A stretch of DNA of 64,000 bases, from positions 27,665,099 to 27,729,098 of the forward strand of contig CM033728.1 in assembly GCA_019671005.1 (NCBI GenBank). Reading direction: 5' to 3'. Origin of the DNA: Hibiscus mutabilis. Lineage: Eukaryota > Streptophyta > Magnoliopsida > Malvales > Malvaceae. Shown piece by piece: positions 49,441 through 61,078 of this stretch (the first letter of the stretch is position 1; the number at the start of each line of letters is the position of its first letter). Made by a program: the position numbers and the translations under genes. The notes beneath the pieces were generated by a model. It ran no database searches. It saw only the letters and a list, made by a program, of their open reading frames with translations, and was not told the origin of the DNA.

Positions 49441-49944
49441 GGTTTAAGGTTTGGTGCAAGTTGTGAATGCAAAAATGGGAAAGATAACCGCTGAGTCTGG
49501 CTATACTAGGAGACATAACAAGAGGTCATGTGGTAAGCGATACAAGCTTGATCATAAGCGTGGTGGTAGTGATGGTCATAATCAGGGTGTACGTGTTACT
49601 ACCGATTTGAGCGTTGTGGAAGACGCCATGTGGGTGTATGCTTGGGAGCAACGCCTAGGTCTTGTTAAGAGTGTGGATCACTTGTTCATCTAAAGCGTTA
49701 TTGTCAGGTATTGCGAGAGATGCACCGATGTAGGTAGCTGCTGTACCTGCTAGAGGCTGATGTCGTGGCAGGGATAATTTTTTAAGGCGTGAGGATGGTC
49801 AGAGGAATATGGCTCATATAGTTGTTGTGTGACCAGAGAGTGGTAGGCCGACTCAGATTTATGCTCATCGCTAGGGCCGTAATGACACCGATGTGATTGT
49901 AGGTACTTTTAGCATAAAATCTTTGTCATTATTTACTTAATTGA

Positions 49945-50230
49945 TTGGGGTCCACTAATTCATACATTTTGAGCAAGCATGCACATTTGTTAGACATACC
50001 TGTTGAGATCTTGAATGTTGGTTTGTTAGTTACTAGTTCTTTTGGTGAGATGGTTATAGTTAGAAGGTTGCATAGGAGATGCCCTTTGGTTGTTCAAGGC
50101 CATGAGTTTTTCGCAGATTTGATGGAGTTGCCATTTCATGTTTTGAAATTATTTTGGGTATGGATTGGCTAAGCGGGCATAAGGTGGTTGTGGATTGTGA
50201 ATTCAAAAAGGGTTTTTTTGAGGCTTGCTG
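49945..50230 (+). pseudogene. Protease of element C1
   Basis: A protease-type frame from 'GSTNSYILSKHAHLL' through 'LVVQGHEFFADLMELPFH'. The active-site aspartate is lost upstream (a shifted frame gives 'IDWGPTNS' for the usual 'DSGSTHS'). A frameshift near 50,140 breaks the downstream 'ILGMDWLSGH'. Confidence 0.75.
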
Positions 50231-50307
50231 ATGATTATGAGGTTGTGGTGGTTGGCGAGAATGTTAAGTTATTGTCTAACGTCGTTTTGGCTACTTAAGC
50301 TAAAAAG

Positions 50308-51046
50308 ATGATGCAAGAGGGCTGTCAAGCATATTTGGCATCTGTGATGACTCTGGACGTCAAAGGAGTCCAAATGCAGGATATTCGAACTGTGTGTGAT
50401 TTTTTGAAGGTGTTTCCTAAAGAGTTGTCGAGTTTACCGTTGGATAAGGAAGTGGAGTTCGACATTGAGACATACTCAGCTACGATTCTGGTTTCTATTA
50501 CTCCTTATAGTATGGCACAAAAAAAGCTAAAAAAATTAACGTCTCAACTCCAGGAGTTGTTGGATCGGGGGTTCATCCGGCCTAGTGTTTCACCTTTGGG
50601 TGCACCGATCTTTTTGGGAAAAAGAAGGATGGAATAATACGTATGTGCATTGATTACCGAAATTGCATAAGTTGACAGTTAAAAACATGTATCCGTTGCC
50701 TCAGATAGATGATTTGTTTGATCAATTCCGTGTTGCGGTTGTGTTTTCAAAGATTGATTTGAGATCAGGGTATTGTCAATTAAAAGTTAAGGAAGCGGAT
50801 GTGCCGAAAACTACTTTTCGTACAAGATATGGGCATTATGAATTTTTGGTGATGCCATTTGGTTTGATAAATGCCCCAACTACTTTCATGGATATGGTGA
50901 ATATAGTGTTCCATGAGTATCTTGATCAATTTGTGGTTATGTTTATCGACGATATCCTTGTGTACTCCCGTATCGAGAAGGAACATGATCGACATTTGCA
51001 GATTGTGTTGCAAGCTTCGAAGGATCATCAATTGATGATAAGTTGA
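50308..51046 (+). pseudogene. Reverse transcriptase of element C1
   Basis: Two frames join near 50,637-50,663. The first carries 'SSLPLDKEVEFDIE' and 'LQELLDRGFIRPSVSPLGAP'; the second carries 'LTVKNMYPLPQIDDLFDQ', 'FSKIDLRSGY', 'FRTRYGHYEFLVMPFGL' and the catalytic F-I-D-D-I-L. It stops at 51,046. The palm is otherwise well preserved. Confidence 0.85.
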
Positions 51047-51702
51047 GTAAGTGTGAGTTTTGGCTTAGAGAGGTGATGTTTCTTGGTCATGTAGTTTCGA
51101 TGTCTGTGTTGATCCTCATAGGATTGAGGCTATTCTTAATTGGAAACAACCTAAGTTGGTATATGAGGTTCCTAGTTTTCTTGGATTAGCCTGATATTAT
51201 CGTCGCTTTGTGGAAGGATTTTCTAGTATTGCAACTCTGTTGATAAATTTGTTGCAAAAGAATGTTTCTTATGTGTGGACGGATAGTTAACAGTGTAGTT
51301 TTGAGAAGTTGAAGGAGGTCTTGACTCTTGCTCCTATCTTGATTCAGGCTAAGTCTGGTAGGAGTTTGCGGTCTACAGTGATGCGTCTTATGTTGGACTG
51401 GGTTTGTGTTGATGCAAGACGAGAATGTTGTGGCTTATGCATCAAGGCAATTGAAATTTCATGATCGCAACTACTCGACTCACGATCTAGAGCTTACAAT
51501 GGTTGTGCTTGCTTTGAAGATTTGGACGCATTATCTTTATGGTGAGAAGTGTATTGTTTACACAAATCATAAGAGTTTGAAGTATTTGATGTTTCAAAAA
51601 GAGTTGAATCTTAGGCAACGAAGGTGGATTGAGTTGCTTAAATATTACGACTTGTCAATTGAGTATCATACTAGAAAACCAATATGGTGTCAGACACATT
51701 GA
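51047..51702 (+). pseudogene. RT thumb and RNase H of element C1
   Basis: The thumb region has stops near 51,190 and 51,288. The 51,406-51,702 frame has 'VVAYASRQLKFHDRNYSTHDLEL', 'ALKIWTHYLYGEKC' and 'NHKSLKYL'. 'YSDAS' is displaced by a frameshift near 51,380. This segment holds ~100 bp that C2 lacks. Confidence 0.8.
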
Positions 51703-52464
51703 TTCGTAAGGCTGTTGTCGAGCTTAGGGCGATGTTTGCAAAGTTGAGTGTGTCTTTATGTGGTGGTTTATTGGTTGAATTGCAAGTTAAGCCTACGTTA
51801 TCTCAAATGATTAAAGTGAGGCAACCGTATGAAAATTCTTTGGTTCTGGATGTTAAGGATATTTTAGATGGTAATCTAACAAATTTTTATTTTGATAATG
51901 ATGGTGTTTTGTGCTTTAAAGGTCGAATAGTTGTGCTAGAAAATTTAGAGTTAAGGCGCACTATTTTGGTTGAGGCTCATTCTATTCCTTTTGCTATGAA
52001 TCCTGGTGGTACAAAGATGTATCAGGATTTGAAGTGAAGAGAGATTGAATATGAAGTGGGTGATAAAGTATTTTTGAAGGTTTCACCTTGGAAGAAGGTG
52101 ATGAGATCCAGGCGCAAGGGTAAGTTAAGCCTTAGGTTCATTAGACCTTGTGAGGTAATTGAGCATGTTGGTTCAGTTGCGTATAGATTGAGGTTATCGT
52201 TCGAGCTCAAAAAGATACATGATGTTTTCCATGTGTCAATGCTTCGAAGGTATAGACTAGATCTGTCGTATGTTATGCCTATTAAGGAGATTGAGTTGCG
52301 ACCTGAGTTGGCTTATGATGAAGAACTAGTAAGGATATTGGATTCTAGTACTAAGGTTCTTCGTGGTAAGACTATTGAATTGGTTAAGGTTTTGTGGTGA
52401 CATTGAGGAGTTGAAGAAGATACATGGGAGACAAAAGCGGATATGAAGGAACAATTTCCTTATC
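51684..52464 (+). pseudogene. Integrase with core deleted, fused to chromodomain (C1)
   Basis: The N-terminal part reaches 'GGTKMYQDLK', then the text jumps directly to 'REIEYEVGDKVFLKVSPWKK', which in element A lies about 750 bp farther on. Both edges carry GATTTGAAG (52,026-52,034), so the catalytic core was removed by a deletion between short direct repeats. In C1 the codon after the junction is TGA. The chromodomain follows ('KVLRGKTIELVKVLW', then 'TWETKADMKEQF'), with another stop near 52,399. It ends where the LTR begins at 52,465. Confidence 0.88.
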
Positions 52465-52646
52465 TGTAACCCCCTTGACCTGGCCTAGAAGCTAGACCGA
52501 ACTGAGCGAGCTACATTGGGTTTGCCAAGATAAACCTGAACGAATTACTTAGAAAACGGTCCATTTTTCTTTATTTTATCTTATCTAAATGCATAATTAA
52601 GTCCTAAGGTGATCATGCTAGCAACGGTGAAATTTACAATTAAATC

Positions 52647-52842
52647 ATGAATGTTGGTTTGTTAGTTAGTAGTTCTTTTGGTGAGATGGTTACGGTTAGA
52701 AGGTTGCGTAGGAGATGCCCTTTGGTTGTTCAAGGCCATGAGTTTTTCGCAGATTTGATGGAGTTGCCATTTTATGGTTTTGAAATTATTTTGGGTATGG
52801 ATTGGCTAAGCGGGCATAAGGTTGTTGTGGATTGTGAATTGC
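52647..52842 (+). repeat. Protease gene segment embedded in the LTR
   Basis: About 195 bases match the protease of C1 (50,007-50,197) and C2 (59,645-59,832) closely, including 'GEMVTVRRL', 'HEFFADLMELPF' and 'ILGMDWLSGHK'. In copy 2 the corresponding LTR site (62,178-62,235) has ordinary LTR sequence, so this segment has replaced ~55 bp of it. Confidence 0.85.
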
Positions 52843-53029
52843 AATTTTAGAAACCTAGAAGGTCTTACTTAATTTCAGAGTTACCAAACCTCAATTAATA
52901 AGATTCTATGCATTCTTGTTAAATTTCAACTTAAAATAATCATCCAAACTCATTTAATTGCAAGATCAAGAAACAAGGACTAAACTACAAAGATTCAAAC
53001 TTTAGAAAGCATTTTACCATAATAAACTA

Positions 53030-53330
53030 ACTGCGTATCGGTACACCCACATCCCGTATTGATACGAGTTTAATTTACGAAGAGTATCGGTACGGTCCCC
53101 AAGCATACTGATACGGTTGTTCGATATCAAAAATAGGGGATTCTAGTGGCTAAAGGGCGTACCGATACGGTTGCCCGTGTACTGACACCAGTTGTAATTT
53201 TTAACTATGCGTACCGATACAGCTACAAGGCGTACCAATAAGCCTGTGCAATTTTGCACAAATTTGAGCTAAGAAAGACCCCGCGTAGAGATCCCTGAGG
53301 ACCCGTACCGGTACGGATTGGCCTGTAATG
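53030..53330. repeat. TATCGGTAC/GTACCGATACG cluster (inverted LTR)
   Basis: Words include GCGTATCGGTACACC, CCGTATTGATACGAG, GAGTATCGGTACGG, GTACCGATACGG (twice) and CCCGTACCGGTACGG. A near-identical set lies at 62,420-62,720. Confidence 0.8.
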
Positions 53331-54038
53331 ACCTCCTGGTCAAACATATGACACTTTGGCTCAATTTAACATGCTTCAAACATTACCCAAACATCATATA
53401 ACAAGCCTAGCAATATTTCCACAATAAAATAGGCATGGTAGAGGATCATTCACATCATAGCAAAACCAAACAAAGGTCCTATAAGCATGATCTCCACCCA
53501 AGCATGCAAAACAAATCCCAACCCCTCAAGGCAAGATAATAAGCATCATTCAAGTCCAAAACATCAAATGAAACTAGTTCAAACCAGGGAGTAACCAAAA
53601 CCACCCTCCCAATAACAACTTGGTCACATTGGCTCTTATTACTACATTGTATTTATAAAACCATACTTGAAATTGCTTCGTCCTTGGATTGCCTCTTGCT
53701 TGATTGCTGTCCAAAAATGCTTACTTCTCCGCATTGATGAGAAAGGAGAGCATAAGCTTATAAGCTTAGTGAGGGAATCTCAAAAACACTCATCAATGCA
53801 TTTAAAACCATTTTGTTTTCAAGTAAGTATTAAAGCTCATGCCAAAACATCTCATGTTTTTATAGTCTTTACAAATATGCACTTTTAAACAATTGCAACA
53901 CATGTATCATGGATTTCTAGCATAAACCTCAATTTAAGCTTTCTCATTCTAAAACCTCAAAAATAATAAGTTTAAAGAGCATCTTATGTATAAACCATAT
54001 TATACAAAATATAATCCATTTCTCATGCAAACCTAGAA

Positions 54039-55415
54039 GGTCTTGATTCCAAACAGCAAATCAAGCTTACTAAATCATTAATTCAACATCACAAACCCTA
54101 AATTAAACTTAAATCCATAAACCCTAATCATCTTCATAATAATCTAAACATGTAGAACTTAAATCCCAGCTCAATATCATGATTTTAACATCATACTAAC
54201 TTGATTTCAACTTGAATTCAATCATGGAATCATAAAATCTCAAAACCCACAATTTGATCCATAAACCCTAATTTATTTCTCATGTAAATTCTCATCAATC
54301 AAGCATGAATTCCATGAGTTATTGTCATCAAAAGATAGAGCTTGAAGAGTAGAACAATTTTGCAGTTCAAGAGATTACCTGAAAACCGAGTTTTAGGGCT
54401 TGAATCGAGCTTGGAAATTTTTTCTCTTTCTTTCCCTAGCTCTCACGTTTATGGCTGGAAAAGATGAGCATTTTTGTTCATCTTTTCACCATTATTTTAC
54501 ACATATATCTGTTAAATGAATATTAAATTCATTTAATAATGAAATTACTATTTTGCCCTTTTTATCCAATGGTTGAGATTGATTTTATCATCAATCAAGG
54601 GCTAAGATTTAATCTTTCATTTCCTATTTCCAAAATTGCCCTTATGACTTTTTAAATATTTCAAAATTGCCATTGGGGCCAAATGATCAATTTGCCCTGC
54701 AACTAGTTTTTATTTACAAGTTTGCCATTCTTGTAAAAACTCAACTAAGTCTAGTTGGAATTCAACCAAATATAATAAAATATTCATAAAATAGTATTTT
54801 ATATGATTTTTCCATGGCTTTTGGATTAGCCTCTGAAATTCCAGTTCAATCCGATTTCTTGATATTCATAAAATACTTCTATTGTGATTTTACCTTTTCC
54901 GAGCTATTGGAATTATTCTGAAAATTATATGTTTCTATATTAGGGAACTAAACTCTATTATCCCATAAAAACTTCATTTTCCAAGGATTTAGACTGAATT
55001 TTCTTAACTCAGTCTATTTTCCCGATACTTATCGAAAATCTTCATAGAATAAAATTCCTCTTAGAATTCCTTTATCGATAATCCATACGAATTTTCTTTA
55101 CTCTTATTGAGTCCAAAATATCGATCAGAAACAATTTTATGAGACCTTCTCGAAGGTCACCGATCCTTGTATTTCTCTGGCCTGAGCATGCTTAACAATT
55201 TTATTTGATCCAAATTCAGTACCTTTTACTGCATCTTAATTCTTAAAACCGATATCAAGGTATCTATTTCGATCTGATTCACTCTTATACTGAATAAAAT
55301 TACTTATTGGGGAAATTTACACTTTAGTCCCCAAACTTTTCCAAAGTTTATACTTTAACCACCAAAACTTTCAAAGTTTACAATTTGGTCACTAGCCAAA
55401 AATTGGGATATAACA
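54039..55415 (-). mobile_element. Solo LTR fragment (duplicate of 44,329-45,703)
   Basis: Same text as the distal part of the nested solo LTR, ending GGGATATAACA with TGCCA after it. No gene. Confidence 0.9.
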
Positions 55416-57230
55416 TGCCAACTATACCATGGACTCTCATACATAATACTTGGGCATTTTCTTTTATCATCAATCCTTTATCATGATCAATCACATAAAT
55501 AATCATTCATGTCACATGCTTTATCATATATATATATATTCATAGCAACATAGATCAATATACATACATATCATGTAACACTATTTCTAGTTAAGGTTGA
55601 CTATTCGCTAGTTTTCCTATTTATAAATTAAACATGTAAATGCACTCACCTGGGCCATGAATAGTATGCCTCACTAAGCTTACTCGAGGTTCTTGTCTTT
55701 CTTTTTATCATTGGTTCTCCTTCGATCTCTTTTAGAACAGTATAAGACCAATTGAACATATACATTACCATTCTCGTATTTGACTTAAATCTAACATTGC
55801 TAACTTAATTCTTAAACATAACTATTCAAATATAAAATTTTTTCTAAAAATTTCCCAATACTTTACAAATTGTCGAATTAGTCCCTAGATCTTTAGTGAC
55901 CAATTTGGACATTAAACAATTGTTCAAACCCATTTTTGAACAATTTCCATAATTAATTACTTATTTTGGACTATTTCTTTTTTAGTCCTTCAAATTTATA
56001 AAAGTGACATTTTGGTCATTACATTGCTTTTGTACATTAAACTAATGTACAATTAAACCTTTCACTTAATTCTAACATCCTTATACATTTTCCTTTAACT
56101 TCCAAACCTTATTCACTTTAGTCGTTTACTAATTCTTTATTTCGAATTTGGTCCCACTTGATTCTTTTCTTGACATTTCAACTTTCATAACATTCTTGAA
56201 TCTTCAATTCTATCAAATTTCCATAAATTCAAGATCAATCCCCAATTTGTACTAAATTGCTGAATTGGTCCTTGAATTTCCAAAAAGTTTCATTTTGGTC
56301 CCTAATCACCAATTCAAGCTACTTTCACCATAATTCAATGATTCCAATGCTAAAATAAAATTTACAATAATTTCCCTTAATATTCCATAATTTTGAAATA
56401 GTCCTTAAATTTACAACTTGGGAAATTATTCAACATATCATCAAAATAGGTATTCTAACATCATAATTCAATCAATTCCATCCTTAATATAACTTCCTAA
56501 CCAAACCCCCCAAATTTTTGGGTTAGGGTTTATAATCTCTAACATGGAATTTATCCAAATTCAACCTTAATTCCATGTTTAAATCATCAATTTAACTATC
56601 TACAAGTCTAATTCCATCATCAACTTCAATTTCCACAATCAATCTTCATCCATAACATACGCATACTTGACTTTTATCATGCAAAAATACTATCAAAATG
56701 AAGAGAATCAAGTGTAGAACAATATACCTAAATAAACTTTGCTTGAAACTAGTCTTGAATTCTCCAAATTTGAGCTTGAAAGCTTGAAAATTTTCTCTCC
56801 CCCTTTCTTCTCTAAGTTTCGAACAACCCTCAAACTAGATGAGATAATTTTTGCTCATATTTTACTTATTTAAGCCACATGTCATAATTAAATAATATTA
56901 AATTCATTTAAATAGTGAATTTACCATCTTGCCCTTTTAATCTAATGGCCATGATTCAATCTCATAAAAATCAATGTCCATGCTTTAATCCATGTGTAAA
57001 TCTTCTTCCAAAATTGCCCTCAAAGTTTCAAAAAAAAAATCAAAAATGCCATCCATGGCAAATGTCCAATTTGCCCTCCAGCTAGACTTTATTTACTAAC
57101 AAGACTTGAAAATTGTATCTCCTTTAAAATCTAACTAAATATAGTTAGAATCCAACTAAATGTAATAAAATATTCATATAATAATATTTTATGAATTTTC
57201 CATAATTTCTTGGAATTGTCTTTAAAATTT
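55416..57230 (-). mobile_element. Element B LTR fragment (duplicate of 45,704-47,396)
   Basis: Repeats the distal LTR of element B, with the 55,760-55,905 segment that copy 1 has lost. No gene. Confidence 0.88.
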
Positions 57231-57255
57231 CAAGTTAGAATCCAACTAAATGTAA

Positions 57256-58147
57256 TGAAATGGGAGTGCCTATGCTAATGCTTTTATGGGTCAAGCATGT
57301 TTAAAATGATGCCAATGGACTATTGATATGATGCCAATATTGAAATGTGCCTTGAATCTCTTTTTGAGTGTTGAGTTGAATGGATTTAGGAAGCATGCCT
57401 CTAGTATTGTGATATGGTCTAAACTACCCCTAGTTTGTTCATGTTTCCATGGGCTTTTGACTTGTTTATATCCTTGGTTTGGTGGTTCATATATGTATGT
57501 TTCATTAAGGCATGTTAGAGGAACCAAATGGGTGAAAAACTAGCTAAGTTGGACATTACAAGTCTAGGGGTATCGATACTTGATCCTTAGTATTGATACG
57601 TGTAAGTGCAAAATTAGCTTGGGTATCAATACTCGAAGAGGTATATCGGTACGAGTATGTAGAAATTTGGCTGGGGTATCGATACTCGGGGAGGATTATT
57701 GATACGACTTTTAGCTATTGGAATTTGGGACTTTGGCATTTTGGCCTAGGTATTGATACTCGGGAGAGGGTATCGGTATGCCCTTGCAAAATTAGGCTAG
57801 GTATCGATACCCTAGCCCGAGTATCGATACCCTTGGGTGTTATTATTAGTTAAAGTGGTGATATGGTTTTAGATTCTTTCATTTTGGTCATTGTTTCTTA
57901 TGTATGTTGATTGTATGAGTTTGGTTAATCAAATTAAGCTAAAATTTGACAAGTACGTGTGTAACCTGATTAATTAGGGAATGGTAACTTCAAAATTTAT
58001 TAAGTTCTTATAGTTTTCTACATTTACAATTTGGTCCCTAAATTGTAATTATACACAATCAGATGTCAATTCGACGCCCGTTTCGGTTGAGATTTTATCT
58101 GCTGCCAGTATGCACACCTTAGGATATAATGTTGCATCTGGACAAGA
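57256..58147 (+). mobile_element. 5' LTR of element C2, lacking its end and primer site
   Basis: Matches 47,422-48,313 including the TATCGATAC cluster (57,560-57,835). At GACAAGA/TATTTG near 58,147 it jumps to the counterpart of 48,523. The LTR terminus and the primer binding site are deleted, with AAGAT at both deletion edges in copy 1. Confidence 0.85.
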
Positions 58148-58289
58148 TATTTGTTGTGTTGGGGTATAAATGGGAACACATTGCCTATTATCGTGGTTTT
58201 AAAATGTTTTTTAAGATTATCTTGGATCCTTCATCGAATGTTAGCCTAACCTTATTGTGTTGTGATGTGTGGTGTAGGCTATTTTAAGT

Positions 58290-59075
58290 ATGGGTCTGCA
58301 ATGTTAGACTCGATTTACTACGAATAATGCTGGGGATGGGCAGAACAACAAGGAATGATTGGTTCCTTGCAATCCTTTACCTCCTCCTCTACCTATTCCT
58401 CATGTTGGTGCTGGGGTTGGGGGTGTACCTCAGGTTTCACAATGGCCAGTTTTTTGTGATATGACGTTGTTGATTCAATCGATGATGGGAGCCTTTTAGG
58501 CAGCGATAGTTGGGGTGCATGTACAAGCGCCATTGCTTGCTGTGGTCGTTAACCATGGGTTGCCGTTGGAGTACCTTTGTAGCTTGAGAGGTGTGGAATT
58601 TAAAGGATTGAATCCTGAGGTGGCTGAGGAGTTGCTGGAGAGTTCTATCCATATTCTGAGTCAGATAAAATGTAATGATGTGCGTAAACTTGAGTGTACT
58701 ATATCTTTATTGCACGGTGATGCTTATCATTGGTGGGTAACCACGGCCGTAGGAGTTCTAAATGCTGATGTGAATTAAGAGTTCTTTCGAATATCTTTCA
58801 AGAGGAAGTATCTCTGCCCGTAGTATGAAGATGCCAAAAAGCGAGAGTTTATGTCGTTGGTGCAATATGGCATGTCAGTGTCTGAGTATGAGGTTAAATT
58901 TGTTCACCTAAGCCAGTATGCTTCTGAGTTAGTTCCATATGATCAAGAGAGATGTGATAGGTTCTAGTACGGACTTGTTAAGGACATCAAGACATATTTG
59001 TCGGCCCCGAATTATATATTTTAATGTATTGGTCAATAGGGCCAAGGATATTGAGTAATCTAGGGTTTAGGGTTT
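58290..59075 (+). pseudogene. gag of element C2
   Basis: The counterpart of C1 gag. The ATG is at 58,290, with stops shared with C1 (near 58,308, 58,776 and 58,821) plus its own near 58,498. The capsid motif 'EFKGLNPEVAEELLESSIHIL' and 'DAYHWW' are visible in the open stretch 58,515-58,778. The decayed nucleocapsid follows to about 59,420. Confidence 0.8.
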
Positions 59076-59574
59076 AAGGTTTGGTGCAAGCTGTGAATGA
59101 AAAAATGGGAAAGATAACCGCTGAGTCTGGCTATACTAGGAGACATAAGAAGAGGTCGTGTGGTAAGTGATACAAGCTGGATCATAAGCGTGGTGGTAGT
59201 GATGGTCGTAATTAGGGTGTACGTGTTACTACCGATTTGAGTGTTGTGGAAGATGCCATGTGGGTGTATGCTTGGGAGCAACGCCTAGGTCTTGTTAAGA
59301 GTGTGGATCACCTGTTCATCTAAAGCGTTATTGTCAGGTATTGCGAGAGATGCAACGATATAGGTAGCTGCTGTACCTGCTAGAGGCTGATTTCGTGGCA
59401 GGGATAATTTTTAAAGGCGTGAGGATGGTCAGAGGAATGTGGCTCATATAGTTGTTGTGTGACCAGAGAGTGGTAGGCCGACTCAGATTTATGCTCATCG
59501 CAAGGGCCGTAATGACACCTATGTGATCGTAGGTACTTTTACCATACAATCTTTGTCATTATTTCCTTAATTGA

Positions 59575-59853
59575 TTGGGGTCCACTAATTCATACATTTT
59601 CAGAAAGCATGCACATTTGTTAAACATACCTGTTGGGATCTTGAATGTTGGTTTGTTAGTTACTAGTTCTTTTGGTGAGATGGTTACAGTTAGAAGGTTA
59701 CATAGGAGATGCCCTTTGGTTGTTCAAGGCCATGAGTTTTTCGCAGATTTGATGGAGTTGCCATTTCATGGTTTTGAAATTATTTTGGGTATGGATTGGC
59801 TAAACGGGCATAAGGTGGTTGTGGATTGTGAATTAAAAAAGGGATTTTTTTAG
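59575..59853 (+). pseudogene. Protease of element C2
   Basis: Open for 92 codons with 'GSTNSYIFRKHAHLL' and the complete downstream 'GFEIILGMDWLNGHK'. The active-site Asp-Ser-Gly has been altered upstream, as in C1. It ends at a stop at 59,853. Confidence 0.78.
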
Positions 59854-59938
59854 GCTTGCTGATGATTACGAGGTTGTGGTGGTTGGCGAGAATGTTAAGT
59901 TCTTGTCTAACGTCGTTTTGGCTACGTAAGCTGAAAAC

Positions 59939-60678
59939 ATGATGCAAGAGGGCTGTCAAGCATATTTGGAAATTGTGATGAATTTGGACGTCAAAGGAGT
60001 TCAAATGCAGGATATTCGAACTGTGTATGATTTTTTGAAGGTGCTTCCTAAAGAGTTGTCGAGTTTACCGTCGGATAGGAAGTGGAGTTCGGCATTGAGA
60101 CATACTCACTTACGATTCTGGTTTCTATTACTCCCTATAGTATGGCACCGAAAAAGCTAAAAGAATTAACATCTCAACTCTAGGAGTTGTTGGATCGGGG
60201 GTTCATCTAGCCTAATGTTTCACCTTTGGGTTCACTGATTCTTTTTGGGAAAAAGAAGGATGGAATAATGCGTATGTGCATTGATTACCGACAATTGCAT
60301 AAGTTGACAGTTAAAAACATGTATCCGTTGCCTCAGATAGATGATTTGTTTGATCAATTCCGTGTTGCGGTTGTGTTTTCAAAGATTGATTTGAGATTAG
60401 GGTATTATCAATTAAAAGTTAAGGAAGCGGATGTGCCGAAAACTACTTTTCGTACAAGATATGGGCATTATGAATTTTTGGTGATGCCATTTGGTTTGAC
60501 AAATGCCCCAACTACTTTCATGGATATGGTAAATATAGTGTTCCATGAGTATCTTGATCAATTTGTGGTTATGTTTATCGACGATATCCTTGTGTACTCC
60601 CGTACCGAGAAGGAACATGATCGACATTTGCAGATTGTGTTGCAAGCTTCGAATGATCGTCAATTGATGATAAGTTGA
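59939..60678 (+). pseudogene. Reverse transcriptase of element C2
   Basis: The 59,939-60,160 frame holds the RT lead-in. The 60,226-60,678 frame (150 codons) holds 'CIDYRQLHKLTVKNMYPLPQIDDLFDQ', 'FSKIDLRLGYYQL', 'MPFGLTNAP' and F-I-D-D-I-L, so the palm here is the best preserved in the window. Stops near 60,180 and a frameshift before it prevent a full protein. Confidence 0.85.
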
Positions 60679-61078
60679 GTAAGTGTGAGTTTTGGCTTAG
60701 AGAGGTGATATTTCTTGGTCATTTAGTTTCGATGTCTGTGTTGATCCTAAGAGGATTGAGGCTATTCTTAATTGGAAACAACCTAAGTTTGTATCTGAGG
60801 TTCGTAGTTTTCTTGGATTAGCCTGATATTATCGTCGCTTTGTGGATGGATTTTCTAGTATTGCAGCTCTGTTGAGAAAGTTGTTGCAAAAGAATGTTTC
60901 TTATGTGTGGACGGATAGTCAACAGTGTAGTTTTGAGAAGTTGAAGGAGGTTTTGACTCTTGCTCCTGTCCTGATTCAGCTTAAGTCTGGTAGGAGTTTG
61001 CGGTCTACAGTGATGCTTCTTATGTTGGACTGGGTTTGTGTTTGCTTTGAAGATTTGGAGGCATTATCTTTATGGTGA
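60679..61078 (+). pseudogene. RT thumb and start of RNase H of element C2
   Basis: The 60,842-61,078 frame includes 'VWTDSQQCSFEKLKEVLT' and 'APVLIQ'. A frameshift hides the 'YSDAS' motif, and the ~103 bp coding 'VVAYASRQLK ... DLEL' is deleted at about 61,033 relative to C1. Confidence 0.78.

Larger units (their letters stand above)
44329..54027. repeat. Large tandem duplication, copy 1 (9,699 bp)
   Basis: The whole stretch is repeated at 54,039-63,415: the end of the solo LTR, the distal part of the element B right LTR, chromovirus C1 and the inverted LTR. Order and orientation are the same. Relative to copy 2 it lacks about 130 bp near 46,062 and has a protease segment in its LTR at 52,647. 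Confidence 0.93.
52465..54027 (-). mobile_element. LTR in inverted orientation after C1
   Basis: Begins TGTAACCCCCTTGACCTGG immediately at the end of the chromodomain ORF. For about 900 bp it is the diverged reverse complement of the C1 left LTR, down to its TATCGATAC-type cluster (53,030-53,330). It is therefore not a normal direct-repeat 3' LTR. It includes the foreign protease segment at 52,647-52,842 and ends at the duplication junction. Confidence 0.8.

Noticed and set aside
47422..54027. Inverted ends of element C interpreted as terminal inverted repeats of a DNA transposon
   Set aside because: The interior has gag-pol order, a tRNA-iMet primer site and chromodomain, so it is a retroelement; the inverted LTR is a rearrangement.
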